64,000 bases of DNA from Cafeteria roenbergensis (taxonomy: Eukaryota > Sar > Bigyra > Bicosoecida > Cafeteriaceae), in the NCBI GenBank assembly GCA_008330645.1, contig VLTN01000051.1, positions 211,054-275,053 on the forward strand, written 5' to 3'. The notes under the pieces were generated by a model that saw nothing but the letters and a program-made list of their open reading frames with translations, did not search any database and was not told where the DNA came from. The stretch's first letter is position 1. Each line of letters begins with the position of its first letter. Both the position numbers and the translations under genes were made by a program. Below are positions 48,101-57,666 of the stretch, in pieces.

Positions 48101-51100
48101 GCCCACCCACGCGTCGGTGCTCGTGTTCAAGGGCACGGACTTCGGCCTTCGCGGCATGGTGGTGCTCCGGCCGCGCGTTGGCTCCGGCGCCTCGCCCATC
48201 ATCGTGTACCCCGACCCCGCGGCGGGCGACTGGACGTCCACGCAGGTGACGGCCCGTCTCCCGGGCAGCGAGGGCCACGGCTGGACCGTGGAGCTGTGGC
48301 AGGGCGTGACCGTTGCGGACGCCAACCGCGGCCCGCAGATGCAGTCCTCGCCCGCGACCATCAGCCTCAGCTACCGCTACCCCACGGTCTCGCTCGCCAC
48401 CCCGCTCACCATCGGCACTGCTGGCGGCGAGGTCGTGACGGTTGTGGGCGGAACTTCGGCGTGAGCGGCCCCAGCCTCTTCGTGCGCTTCCCCGGCGGCT
48501 CCTGGGTGGCGGCGCCTCTCGCAATGGCGGGCTCCTCGTCTTCGGCCCGACTTCGGGCACACGCACGCCCGCTTCGTGGCGCCGGAGGGCCAGGGCGCCG
48601 CAGCCGATGTGGAGCTGATGGTCGAGGTGGACGGCCGCCAGATGCCGCTCGCCCTCCGCGGCGTGTTCGGCTACCGCGCCCCCCGCCTGCAGTCGGTGTG
48701 GCCTCGCTCTGCGCCCACGGAGGGCGGCACGGACGTGGTCATCCGCGGCACGGATCTCGGCCGGTTCGGCGACCTGCTGCTGCAGTGGCAGGGCGACTTC
48801 GGGCCACGCAGCAGACGAACTGGACCGTGCTGTCGCACAACCACACCGTCATGGTGGCCCGCGTCCGCGCCGGCGCCGGCGTGAACCGGTTCCTGAAGGC
48901 CAGCAATCTCGGGGCAGACGAACCCCGACTCGGACCTGCTGTGGAGCTTCTCCCCCCCGCGCATCGACGACATCTCGCCGCGCAGCGGCCCCACGGTGCC
49001 CGACGTGCGCAAGGGCGACGAGACCAGGCTGACCGTGACCGGGTCGTCCTTCGGCGTGCGCGGCGGGAAGCTGACCATCGACGGCAAGCTGTGCGAGATC
49101 GTGTCCCACACCCACACGCAGATCGTGTGCGAGATCCCCAGCGGCATGTTCGCGGACCGCGTGGTGCGCTTCCAGAACGACGACTCGGTGCCGTCCGGTG
49201 TGTCCAACGCGGCCTTCTACCGCGACGCCCGGTGGTCCACGACCAACGCGTCCTTCTCGTATGACCCGCCTGTGGTCACTGGCGTTGACCCCAGCCGCGC
49301 CGACGCCGAGGGCGAGCCGCGCTTCGTCATCTACGGCCGCAACTTCGGTCCGCTCCAGACTGAGACGGCAGTGATGGTCGGGTCGCAGGTGTGCGCCAAC
49401 GCGTCCTGGACGAGCGACGAGCAGATCAGCTGCGCCATGATGCGGGACCGCGCTGGCCGCAAGAACCTGACCGTGGACGTGGCCGGACAGCGCAGCTTCT
49501 TCTCCGATTTCGACTTCCGCGTGCGCGTGACGCTGGTGTGCCAGACCTCGTGGTACGGCATGCCGGGAGAGTACTGCCTGCCGTGCCCCGTGGGCGCCCT
49601 CTGCGACGACGACGAGATCTACACGCCCGTGTCGGAGCCTGGCTTCTGGCGCTTCGACCTGCCGAACGCGCGCCCCAACGCGAGCGCGCAGGCGGAGAAG
49701 GCCGCCGGCAAGGAGGTGAGCGACGACTCCCTGTGGGTGTACGACGTGAACGGCGGCAAGGGCAACGAGAACTGCCCCGCTGAGCGCCGCACCACGCGGC
49801 CGTCTTGCCAGGTGTACCTGCCGTGCCAGCCCGCCAAGTCGTGCATCGGCGACAACAAGTGCGCCCCCGGTTACACGGCCGAGCGCTGCGCCTCCTGCTC
49901 CAAGGGCTACTACCGCCTGGACGGCGAGTGCGAGGTGTGCCCGGAGAACCCGGAGCTGATCATCCTCGGCTTCATCGGCCTCGGCATCGTCGGCGTCGCC
50001 GCGGCCTACATGGCCCAGCGCAGCAACATTAGCATGTCCATCGGCATCATCGCCGTGGACTTCTTCCAGGTGCTGGCCATCTTCGCGCGCAGCAAGGTCA
50101 ACTGGCCCGAGCCCCTCCGCGTGCTCTTCCGCATCCTGTCCGCGTTCAACCTCAACCTGGAGCTCACGGCCCCCGAGTGCCTGGTGGAGAGCTTCGGCGC
50201 CGTGGAGCGCTTCACGGGCACGCTGCTCATTCCGGTCATCGCCGGCAGCGTCTTCCTGCTGATCCACCTCGTGAAGCTGGCGTACAAGGTGTGCGTGAAG
50301 CGCGTGGACAAGGAGGCTCGCAACGCGCACCTCCCGACCATGATCGCGGCCTTCATCGCCATGTTCTACTTCCTCTACCTCTTCCTCTCCCGCACCGTCT
50401 TCGAGGTGTTCAACTGCGCGCCGACGGACCCGTCCGACGGCAAGACGTACCTGCAGATGGTGTTCGAGGAGTGCGGCCTGCCGGGCGGCGTCCAGGAGAC
50501 GCTCATGCCGTGGGCCGTGCTGGCGCTCATCTTCTACGTGATCGGCTTCCCGGTCGTGTCCGGCTACTTCCTGTACAAGCACAAGAACGACATCAAGAAG
50601 GACCAGCTCCTGTTCCTGGTGAAGCTGCCCGAGGGCAAGGAGGAGTACGAGCGCGCCGCCCGCGAGCTCAAGGTGTACCGCCTGCGCAAGTACATGGGCC
50701 GCCTGTACCAGTTCTTCGTGCCGGGCAAGGTCTACTGGGTCGAGATCATCCTGGTCCGCAAGTTCCTCATCGCCATCTCGACGCTGCTCTTCCAGCAGAC
50801 GCCCACCTTCCAGTTCGCCATGATGCTGCTGGTGCTCTTCGGCGCCTACGCGCTCCACGTGAAGAACGTGCCCTACCTCAACGCCACTGAGCGCGACGAC
50901 ATCCTCGCCAAGTGGCGCGACGAGAAGGGCTCCGCCAAGCAGGAAGAGATCAAGCGCCTCGTCGCCGGCGCCAACCGCAAGGCGACGCGCCGCAGCTCCA
51001 TGGCGGCCGAGCGGCCCAAGTCGATGGTGCAGCATACCACGATGGAGGTGCAGAAGTACATCTACAACTACAACACCATCGAGGCGGTGCTGCTCTTCGT

Positions 51101-51920
51101 GGCCGTGCTCACCTGCCTCTCCGGCATCATGCTCAACTCGTCCCGGTTCGAGTCCGCCTACTACGCCTCGCAGCGCGACACCATCACCGGCCTCATCATC
51201 GCCATCATCGCCATCACGCTGCTGTACGTCTTCTCCGTGGTCGTGTTCGAGGTGATCAAGGTGGTGCGCCCCGAGCTGTGCGGCGCGACCGTGGTGCCGA
51301 AGAAGGGCAAGAAGGGCGCCGCTGGCAAGGGCGCCGCAGCTGGCGGCAAGGTCTCGCTCGAGGCCGACACCGAGGACAAGCTGGACATCATGGCCAACCC
51401 CATGCACGAGGAAACCTCTGCCGCTGACGGCATCACGGGCGACACCGTCCGCAGCCTCAAGGCGGGGTCGGTAACGCAGGAGCAGATCGACTCCCTCGCC
51501 CGCGCCTACGACAGCCTGGTCGAGCGCAACCGCCAGCTCGAGAAGCAGGCCAGCGACGGGGAGGCAGGGATTGACGGGGCTGCCTCCCCGGGCAGCGCCC
51601 GCGGCACCTCGCGCAAGCGCCTGTCTCGCATGAGCGTGGCAAAGGGCAAGACCGGCGGCCGCAACGAGTTCGCCCCTGCAATGGCCTCCCCTGCCGGATC
51701 TGGCGGGTCCAGCGGCGGCGCTGGAGCAGCCGCTTCGGCCCTCTACCTCAACCCGACGGCGCGCAAGTCCGTGCGCCGCTCACGGTCAAAGTCATCGCTG
51801 CTCAAGTCTCCGGGAGGCGCGGGCATCTCATCCGCAGCAGTGACTGTGGAGTCCCCCCTGACTCGGGCCATGCCCAGCCCGAAAGAGACGAAGCCTGGCA
51901 ATGCACCCTCCGCCCCCTGA
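27116..51920 (+). CDS. Giant receptor B: multi-lectin/LamG/cadherin/IPT-TIG protein with multi-pass membrane C-terminus
   Basis: Probable surface adhesion/receptor protein of about 8,040 residues. Exon 1 (27116-27506) has a signal peptide (MRAISCAVFAAIALTSALGA) and a bacterial-type Ig (SbsA/Big_5-like) domain; exon 2 is 27983-28108 and exon 3 starts at 28321 (introns 476 and 212 bp, GTGAG donors, GCAG acceptors, phases consistent). Later modules: PAN/apple-like Cys-rich (about 265-352); several LamG domains (485-950, 1480-2380); fibrinogen-like (950-1170); Calx-beta (1175-1287); discoidin-like (1315-1474); DUF4215 Cys-rich (CNNGFREVGEECDDGNTVSG, about 2464); Tyr/Ser-rich LamG (2730-3230); two H-type-lectin-like repeats (4060-4310); about ten cadherins (4330-5530; DNNDPP, NINDPP, DENDAP); IPT/TIG array (5530-7230) with a Pro/Ser/Ala linker; Cys-rich stalk; about nine to ten helices (7385-7825); tail. 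The frame is broken by four one-base losses and one gain between 48.44 and 48.93 kb, while coding resumes perfectly afterwards. Confidence 0.8.
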
Positions 51921-52454
51921 GAAGCTCTTTCTCGTTCGTATCGATTTGAACTCCGAGCGCCTGTCTTCGAGTCGTGGCTCCCGGTTGCGGCGTGCTGTGT
52001 CACTTGTGGCGAGCACGTGCCTTCTGGGAGGGACACGCTTGCCTGAAGCGAGCTGTTCAAAAACACGGCTCGAAACTGTGTGCCGAAACACTCGGCGTGG
52101 ATTGGAGACTGTATATCCAATTTCTCCGAGCTGAATTGCTGCTTGCCCGATCAAGTTGCAGGGGTTGACTGCGCTGATGGCTGGCGACAGTCCGTGGAGC
52201 TCGTTGAAGAGCGCCATCGTCGACGACTGCCAGCAGTTGCGTGCTGTATTGCACACCGAGCTGCACCCCTCAATTTGACGACGTTTCAAGGCTTCACGCA
52301 ACAAACGTAGTAGCCACACAATCACATCGCGTCGTCCGTCAGAGCCGCAGTCGTTTCTTGCGCGAGGCGCAGCTGCAACAGCCGCGCTCCGCCGGAAGCC
52401 AGCCCGGGCTCGGCGCGCGACACACCGCGCGGCCGCGCGCTTGCGCCCCGCCCC
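51921..52454. other. Intergenic, receptor B to MATE-like gene
   Basis: About 530 bp, less GC-rich than the genes on either side. A CAATTTGACG element at 52271 lies 184 bp upstream of the next start codon. No gene or RNA recognised. Confidence 0.5.
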
Positions 52455-53822
52455 ATGGCCGCCTGGGGCCCCATCGTGGGCCGGGTGGCGTCGGCCATCG
52501 CTGTGGAGTCCATGTCCACAGTGCTGGAGGCCGGCTCCGAGGTGTCCGTGCTCGTGACCTCCCGCACTGCGCGGCCGACTGATCTCGTGGCGTTTAGCAT
52601 GGTGCTCATAGTGGAAGAGTGGGTCATCGCCTCAGCGGGCGCCATGGTCCTTGGAGCCACACCGTTCGTGCTCGCGCGCGGGTCGGAGTCCCCTCGCCAA
52701 AGCGCGCCGCGATGGAGCGCTCCTTGTCGTTGGTGGCCGCGGTCACAGCCGCGGTGGCCGCGGCCGCGATGCTGGCTGCGACTCCCCTGCTTCGGGCGCT
52801 GGAACAGCCCGAGGAGGCGGCCGAGCTGATGGGGCGCGCAGCGCCGCTGCTTTGCCTCACAGTCGTGCCGGCCCTGCTGTCTCGCTTCGCGGAGCAGACC
52901 CTTGCCGCAGCAGACGCCTGGGGGTTCTCCTCGACGCTGGGGGTGGCCGTCGGCAGTGGTCAAGCCGGCGGCCTCTGGCTGCTGTACCGCGCGTGGGGGT
53001 GGACGGGTACGCCCGCAGCATCGGTGCTGGCCGAGGCGGCGTACTGCTGCCCTGGCGCTTGCGGGGGTGGCAATCACGCGCGCAGAGGCCGATGGGGCGA
53101 CAGCCGCTGAGGGCGTTGCTCCCGGTCCTAGTGGGCGCGCCGTGGGCAGACCTGGCGGAGGCCCGCGCGGCGGCGGGCGCGGGCGCGTCGGCCCTGCTGG
53201 AGGCGGTGTCTGGCCTGTGGTCCTACTACTTTGTGTACCTGCACGCCGCGGCCGCATCGGCGTCGCACGTGCTGGCGTTTCGCGTGGTCGAGGGGATCGC
53301 GTGGCCGGTCATCACCGTGTCCTCGGACGCAGTCGAGGCCAGCGCGGCTGTGGCGGCCACCGAGGCCGCCCGGTCCAAGCGCGGGCCGGCCCCTTGCCCT
53401 TGGGTCAGCGGCAGCCATCCTCGCCGCCTTGTGCACTGCGGGGGCGGCCGCTGCTGCCGCGACGCCGGCCCTCGCTGCTGGCGTGGCCCGTGCTGGACGA
53501 GGACGGCCTGAGCGGAGGCTGGTCCAGCGCGGTCGAAGAGGGGAAGTGGCTCGTTGTGGCCGCGCTGCTGGTGCACGTGCTTGACTGCGCGCGCATGTGC
53601 GCAGCTGCACTCTTGCGCGTGGCAGGCGGGGGAGCCGTGCCGGCCGCTGCTGCAGCAGCTGCGCTTGCAGTCGTCGGCCCGGCCGCCGTGTACCTTTCCG
53701 AGTGGGCGCAGGGCGCTCGCGTGAGCGCTGCTGCCGCCATCGCTGCGCGCGCGCTGGGCGTTTGCACGAGCTTGGCAGTGCTTTGGCACGGGCTTGGCCG
53801 CGCCCGATCAAAGCAGGACTGA
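52455..53822 (+). CDS. MATE/MOP-like multi-pass transporter, frame-disrupted
   Basis: Reads as a multi-pass membrane protein resembling the MATE (multidrug/toxin extrusion, MOP superfamily) group, which exports small molecules in exchange for cations. Starting at the ATG at 52455 (MAAWGPIVGRVASAIAVES), recognisable segments occur in successive frames. They are VAFSMVLIVEEWVIASAGAM to about 52670; SLVAAVTAAVAAAAMLAATP, then VPALLSRFAEQTLAAADAWG and AGGLWLLYRAWGWTGTPAAS to about 53040; ALLPVLVGAPWADLAEARAA with FRVVEGIAWPVITVSSDAVE to about 53390; GSAAAILAALCTAGAAAA; and WLVVAALLVHVLDC to the stop at 53822. At least four one-base frame changes are needed and no GT-AG intron of plausible size explains them. 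It is therefore either a recent pseudogene or an unpolished assembly. The family call rests on the helix pattern and is tentative. Confidence 0.45.
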
Positions 53823-54088
53823 GAGCGCGAGTGCTCGAAGCGCCGCGAAGCCCGGCGCCCGCTATGCGTCTCCGCTTTCGTCGGAACGAAGGAGCAGCGC
53901 TGCCAATTTGGCGACCCCGCAAGCCCGGAGACCCGCTGCAAGTGCACACGAAAACGCAACCCACGGCTGCGGCACGTACGGGCCACCGCCCAGTCAAAGC
54001 ATGTTCACTTGCCAAGCGCAGCCGACAGCCTTCGCCCAACGCTCCCCACGGGGCCAAGCACCGGCCTCAACACTGGGGCGTGATTTGC

Positions 54089-54975
54089 TCACGGGATGCC
54101 CGGGCGGGCCTTGACGCCCTCGGTCCTGGAGCCGTCGGTTGAGGCTGTCGAAGTGCCTGCAGACACAGCGTCGAGCGATTCTTCGCCTGGCAGCTGTTGC
54201 CCGAGAAGCTGCAGCACCCGCGGGTACCACGTTTCCGCTGCCTCGTACCCCGCAAAGTAGAGGACAAAGACCTCGGGGCCAAAGCCGCCAGCCAGCGCCA
54301 GGCCGACGGCCACGAGGTCCCGAGACCACGCGGCCGCCCAGCAGCTTTCTGCGCAACTGCCCACGCAAGTGACCGCGCCGCGCACCGCCGTCGGGGGCTC
54401 TCGCACAGCTCCGGGGCCCGCAAGCCCTCCACCCAGTCGTGCAGCAGCTCGTCTGCGATGGCGGCGGCAGTCAGGGGTAGCCACGCCCACCAGTGGTCCT
54501 GCAAAGGCGCCGGAGATGAATGCAGCCGACAGGACAATCGCGCCCATGCTCGCCGCGTGCTGCCAGCAGTCGATCTTGCCCGCGACCAAGCAGCCGGCCG
54601 CCTGAGCACAACATCAGGATGCTGGCGAACACCCGAGAGAGGCGCGCCGTCGCGACCACGGCGAGCACAGCGCAGGCGGGTGGTGATTCCCGTGAGGCAA
54701 ACGCGACGCCATTCGGGCACGGTTTTTTGCAAGCTGTCCGACGGAGTTGTCCCCGTCAATCATGTCATCCGTGACTTTGACGAGGGCAGACGCCCACCAA
54801 AACGAAACCCCTGCGGCGACGACCCCAGGGCCCACGAAGAGTCGCGATGCAGCGCCCAGCAGGCGGCAAGCACGACATCGAAGCACAGGTCGATCACGCC
54901 AGACACCCGCTGTTGCAAACGGGAATCACGGGAGGGGGCAGCGGTCAGGCCGTCGAAGGATGCGGCCGGGGCCAT
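54089..54975 (-). CDS. Unknown multi-pass membrane protein, frame-disrupted
   Basis: I do not recognise the family with certainty. From the ATG at 54975 (MAPAASFDGLTAAPSRD) the coding segments are RLQQRVSGVIDLCFDVVLAA; then VVAAGVSFWWASALVKV with an acid motif TDDMIDGDNS; then CAVLAVVATARLSRVFASIL; KIDCWQHAASMGAIVLSAAF; TAAAIADELLHDWVEGL; and ending DLVAVGLALAGGFGPEVFVL to the stop at 54089. The two Asp-rich loops between helices recall UbiA-type prenyltransferases, but spacing and residues do not match well. About five single-base frame changes separate the segments. The gene is convergent with the MATE-like gene and divergent from the next gene, with only 170 bp between the two starts. Confidence 0.4.
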
Positions 54976-55145
54976 GAGAGACCGCGCGCTCCGGCCCCAA
55001 CCCGCCTCGGGCCAAGCCAGACGTGCGCCTGCGCTTGCACTTGCGGCTGCGGCTGCGGCCACGCACGAGTGCAGAGAGGCAATTCGACATCACCCACTCT
55101 GTCAGCTGCTCAGCATGGGCAAGCACAGCAGCCGCAGCTGCCGAC

Positions 55146-56075
55146 ATGGCGCGCGCCCATGCCCCAGGCCAGGCGCTCGCCGGGCCGGGCAGCGCGGCGC
55201 TGCTGGCGGTCTGCGCGGCGTTCGCTCTGTACGTGGGCCAGGCGTACCTTGCCCGGCCGCCGCAGACGTGGGGAGAGGCGGTCGGGGAGGACTTTGCCAG
55301 CGGCTGGCGCGCGTGGTTGTTTGGCCCACACATTGTCGCGGGGAGCATCGCGACTCTGCTGGGGCCGGCGCAGCTCCTGCCGTGGTGCTCGAGGGCCACC
55401 CACGGGTGGGTTGGAAGGGCAGTTTTGCTTTGCTCGACCGTCGCGAGCGTGTTTGGCATCGCCTTCGCCGCGCTGTTCGGGACCCACGGCGGGCCGGTGA
55501 TGACAGCGTCGTTCATTGCCTACGGCGTGGCGCTCGCTGTTACCGCGTGGGCGACCTGGCGATCCAGCGGGAGCAGCCAGGGGCATCTGCACCAGATTTG
55601 GGGGACACGACTTGCATTTCTGTCCGCGGGCTCGGCCATCTACCGGATTCTTGTGCTCCCCGTCTTCCTGGCCTCTCTGTGGGGTAGCGGGGACAGTGCT
55701 TTCTTGAGTCCCGAGGTGGAGACGTTGTGCCTGAACGCGGCGCAGTGCCTTTGTGCCCGTGTGCCTTGGTTTGGCTCACATCGCCGCGCCCGCCTCGCGC
55801 GAGGCCCCGCGCAGCAAGCAGCAGTGAGCAGCAGTGGGACCTGGTTGGGGTGCGAGACGATGCACACGTGTTATTGCCGGGGCACGCGAGCGCAGAGGGG
55901 CTGGCGGGGCGTGAAGACGGTGTTTGCTGGCGCTGTTTGCAAAGCGTTCTTTGCTGCTCCCCACGCACAGCCTCGCGGCCCCGCAGCCGCGGTGGTGCCG
56001 CATCTTGAGAGCGATGCACGCACGCGGCAGCGCAGGCAAGCGAAACACAACCCACGCCTCCTCGTAGAGCGTTGA
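55146..56075 (+). CDS. DUF2306-like membrane protein
   Basis: A multi-pass membrane protein similar to the DUF2306 family of predicted membrane proteins, whose function is unknown. The first ~208 residues carry four to five hydrophobic helices and the family's conserved pattern: a His before the second helix (GPHIVAGSIATLLGPAQLLP), a second His in RATHGWVGRAVLL, and a late HLHQIWGTRLAFLSAGSAIY segment with His and Arg. The start at 55146 (MARAHAPGQALAGPG) follows a CAATTCGAC element by 66 bp. The open frame runs to a TGA at 56075, but from about 55770 onward the sequence is low-similarity Arg/Ala-rich. The true C-terminus may lie near 55770 or use an intron there (GTGTGCC donor possible). This is the only gene of this cluster without frame breaks in its conserved core. 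Confidence 0.5.
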   Translation: MARAHAPGQALAGPGSAALLAVCAAFALYVGQAYLARPPQTWGEAVGEDFASGWRAWLFGPHIVAGSIATLLGPAQLLPWCSRATHGWVGRAVLLCSTVASVFGIAFAALFGTHGGPVMTASFIAYGVALAVTAWATWRSSGSSQGHLHQIWGTRLAFLSAGSAIYRILVLPVFLASLWGSGDSAFLSPEVETLCLNAAQCLCARVPWFGSHRRARLARGPAQQAAVSSSGTWLGCETMHTCYCRGTRAQRGWRGVKTVFAGAVCKAFFAAPHAQPRGPAAAVVPHLESDARTRQRRQAKHNPRLLVER

Positions 56076-56316
56076 GGCTGCAATGGGACAACGTTGTCGC
56101 CGAAGGCATGATGGATTGGAATCAGGGTTGCCTCAGATGGGCCTAGGTGAGGCATTTGACAGAGCTGAGGCTGCCGGCCGCGAGACTTGCAGGGGTCAAG
56201 GCCAGGTGCTCGAATCTCGCCACGGCGCCACGGGAGTGCGGGCCCGGTGCAACTGCCCCACCATAGCGACCTGGCGGCATTCGGGAACCCCACGTCAGGT
56301 CAACGCCTTGTCAAGC

Positions 56317-57085
56317 TCAGCCCAGCGTGACGGACTCGCCACAGCCAAGGACGTCCTGCTGCGCCTCAGTGACAAGCCAGGGCTCGTGTTCGCCAGGCAC
56401 GTCGATCCTTGCGTCCATGAACGTGCCGTAGTCGTACGTGATTTCCTCGCCTTGGGCCACGCTGCGGAGCGCCACGAGGACGGTGCGCATGGACACGAGT
56501 GCGGGCCGCGAGGCGCCCGGCTCGTCCGCACCTCGAAGCGGACCTCGACTCGGCAGTTTGGGTCGGGCTGTGGTTGGGAAAGAGGTCGATGCCCATGGGC
56601 GCGACGTACAGCGTTCCAAGCGAAGTCAAAATGCGGGTCCATGTGGTCAGCGGCTGTCGCGACGCCGCTGCCGCAGCAGGCGGTGTCAAACTCGAATCCG
56701 GGGCCCTCGTAGTCGAGCACGAGCCCTGACGGCGGCGGCACGAGTACATCCTCCCCGGCGTCGACGCTCCGAGCCGCAAAACAAGCCGATCCCCTCGATG
56801 GGCGACCGAGCAATGCGCCGCCGCCGGCGGCGCCTCGTCAGGCAGCCAAGCCCGCGCAGGGAAGCTCCAGTTTGCGCCCTGTGCTGCAATCAGCTCGGCC
56901 ACCATGACCTCGCACGGAAGCTTGAACTGCTCGATGAAGTCCTCTCGCACAACGAAGCGCGTCGAGGAGCCTGGCGCCAGGCGGCCTGAGTCAGGGGCTG
57001 CAGCCGCGGCGCGAGCCGCAGCGACGAGGACCGCCGCAGCCGCGGCTGCCTTGAGCAGCAGTTGGGATTTGATCCTGTGCCACAT
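56317..57085 (-). CDS. SET-domain protein, frame-disrupted
   Basis: SET domains transfer methyl groups from S-adenosylmethionine to protein lysines. The start at 57085 (MWHRIKSQLLLKAAAAAAV) gives a hydrophobic, alanine-rich leader suggesting ER or organelle targeting. It is followed by STRFVVREDFIEQFKLPCEV and the SET core in several frames: GIGLF and AARSVDAGEDVLVPPPSGLV; DLFPNHSPT with PNCRVEVRFEV (the family's NH-S-PNC pocket); and VLVALRSVAQGEEITYDYG (the catalytic GEEITYDYG motif). It ends at 56317. About five one-base frame shifts lie inside this ~250-residue domain, too dense to be introns. Identification of the domain is firm; the state of the gene is not. It converges on the DUF2306-like gene and diverges from the ankyrin gene. 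Confidence 0.55.
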
Positions 57086-57666
57086 TTGGCTGCTTGGGTG
57101 GTTCAGAACGGCTCGCCAGGCCGCAGGCGGCTCGGCTGCGCAGGAGCGCGGCTGTTCTGCAACACCCAGGAGTGGCAGAGCTCGCTGCGCTGCCGAGTCG
57201 CCGGGCAAAAAAGCGTGGACGGCGACGCGGTGTCGCCCGGGGGCCAGTGCCGAGCTCGGAATCGAGTGCTTCAGGGCGTTCTGGCTTATGGCGATCGAGG
57301 GGGAATCGCTGGCGCGAGGGAGAGGGCGGCAACGGTGGCGCTAAGCAACTCGCCGCGTCCGACACTTGACCCAAGCGTCCCACTCACGCGGCAAGCGCGG
57401 CGGCTCGCAGGAAGCTCCGCAGGTGCAGCCGTGCTGCTGCGCACTCGAGCAGTTGGTCGACGCTTGGGGCGTTTTATGCATCATTGGGGGGGGGCACAAA
57501 ATTCGGTTTGCACGTCTGATTGTCAGGGTAGATTCAACGTCTGCTGACAAATATGAGATCAGCCAGATTTGGGGCATATCCAGCCTCGGCAAGGCCCGCG
57601 AGAGATCGGCGCTGCTCCCCGCCCCTCCCAGCCAACGCTCGCCCTGCACCCCGCGCAGCTGACAGC
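57086..57666. other. Divergent intergenic, SET gene to ankyrin gene
   Basis: About 580 bp between two divergent starts. It holds a run of ten G at about 57485-57495 followed by cacaaaattcgg, an AT-rich patch about 165 bp upstream of the ankyrin start. No other feature seen. Confidence 0.45.

Noticed and set aside
48440-48935. Programmed ribosomal frameshifting in receptor B
   Set aside because: Five shifts in 500 bp, in both directions and without a shared slippery site or structure, cannot be programmed events.
56200-56230. Possible tRNA T-arm (TTCGA-like sequence)
   Set aside because: The flanking bases do not pair into a stem and no acceptor or anticodon arm is visible.
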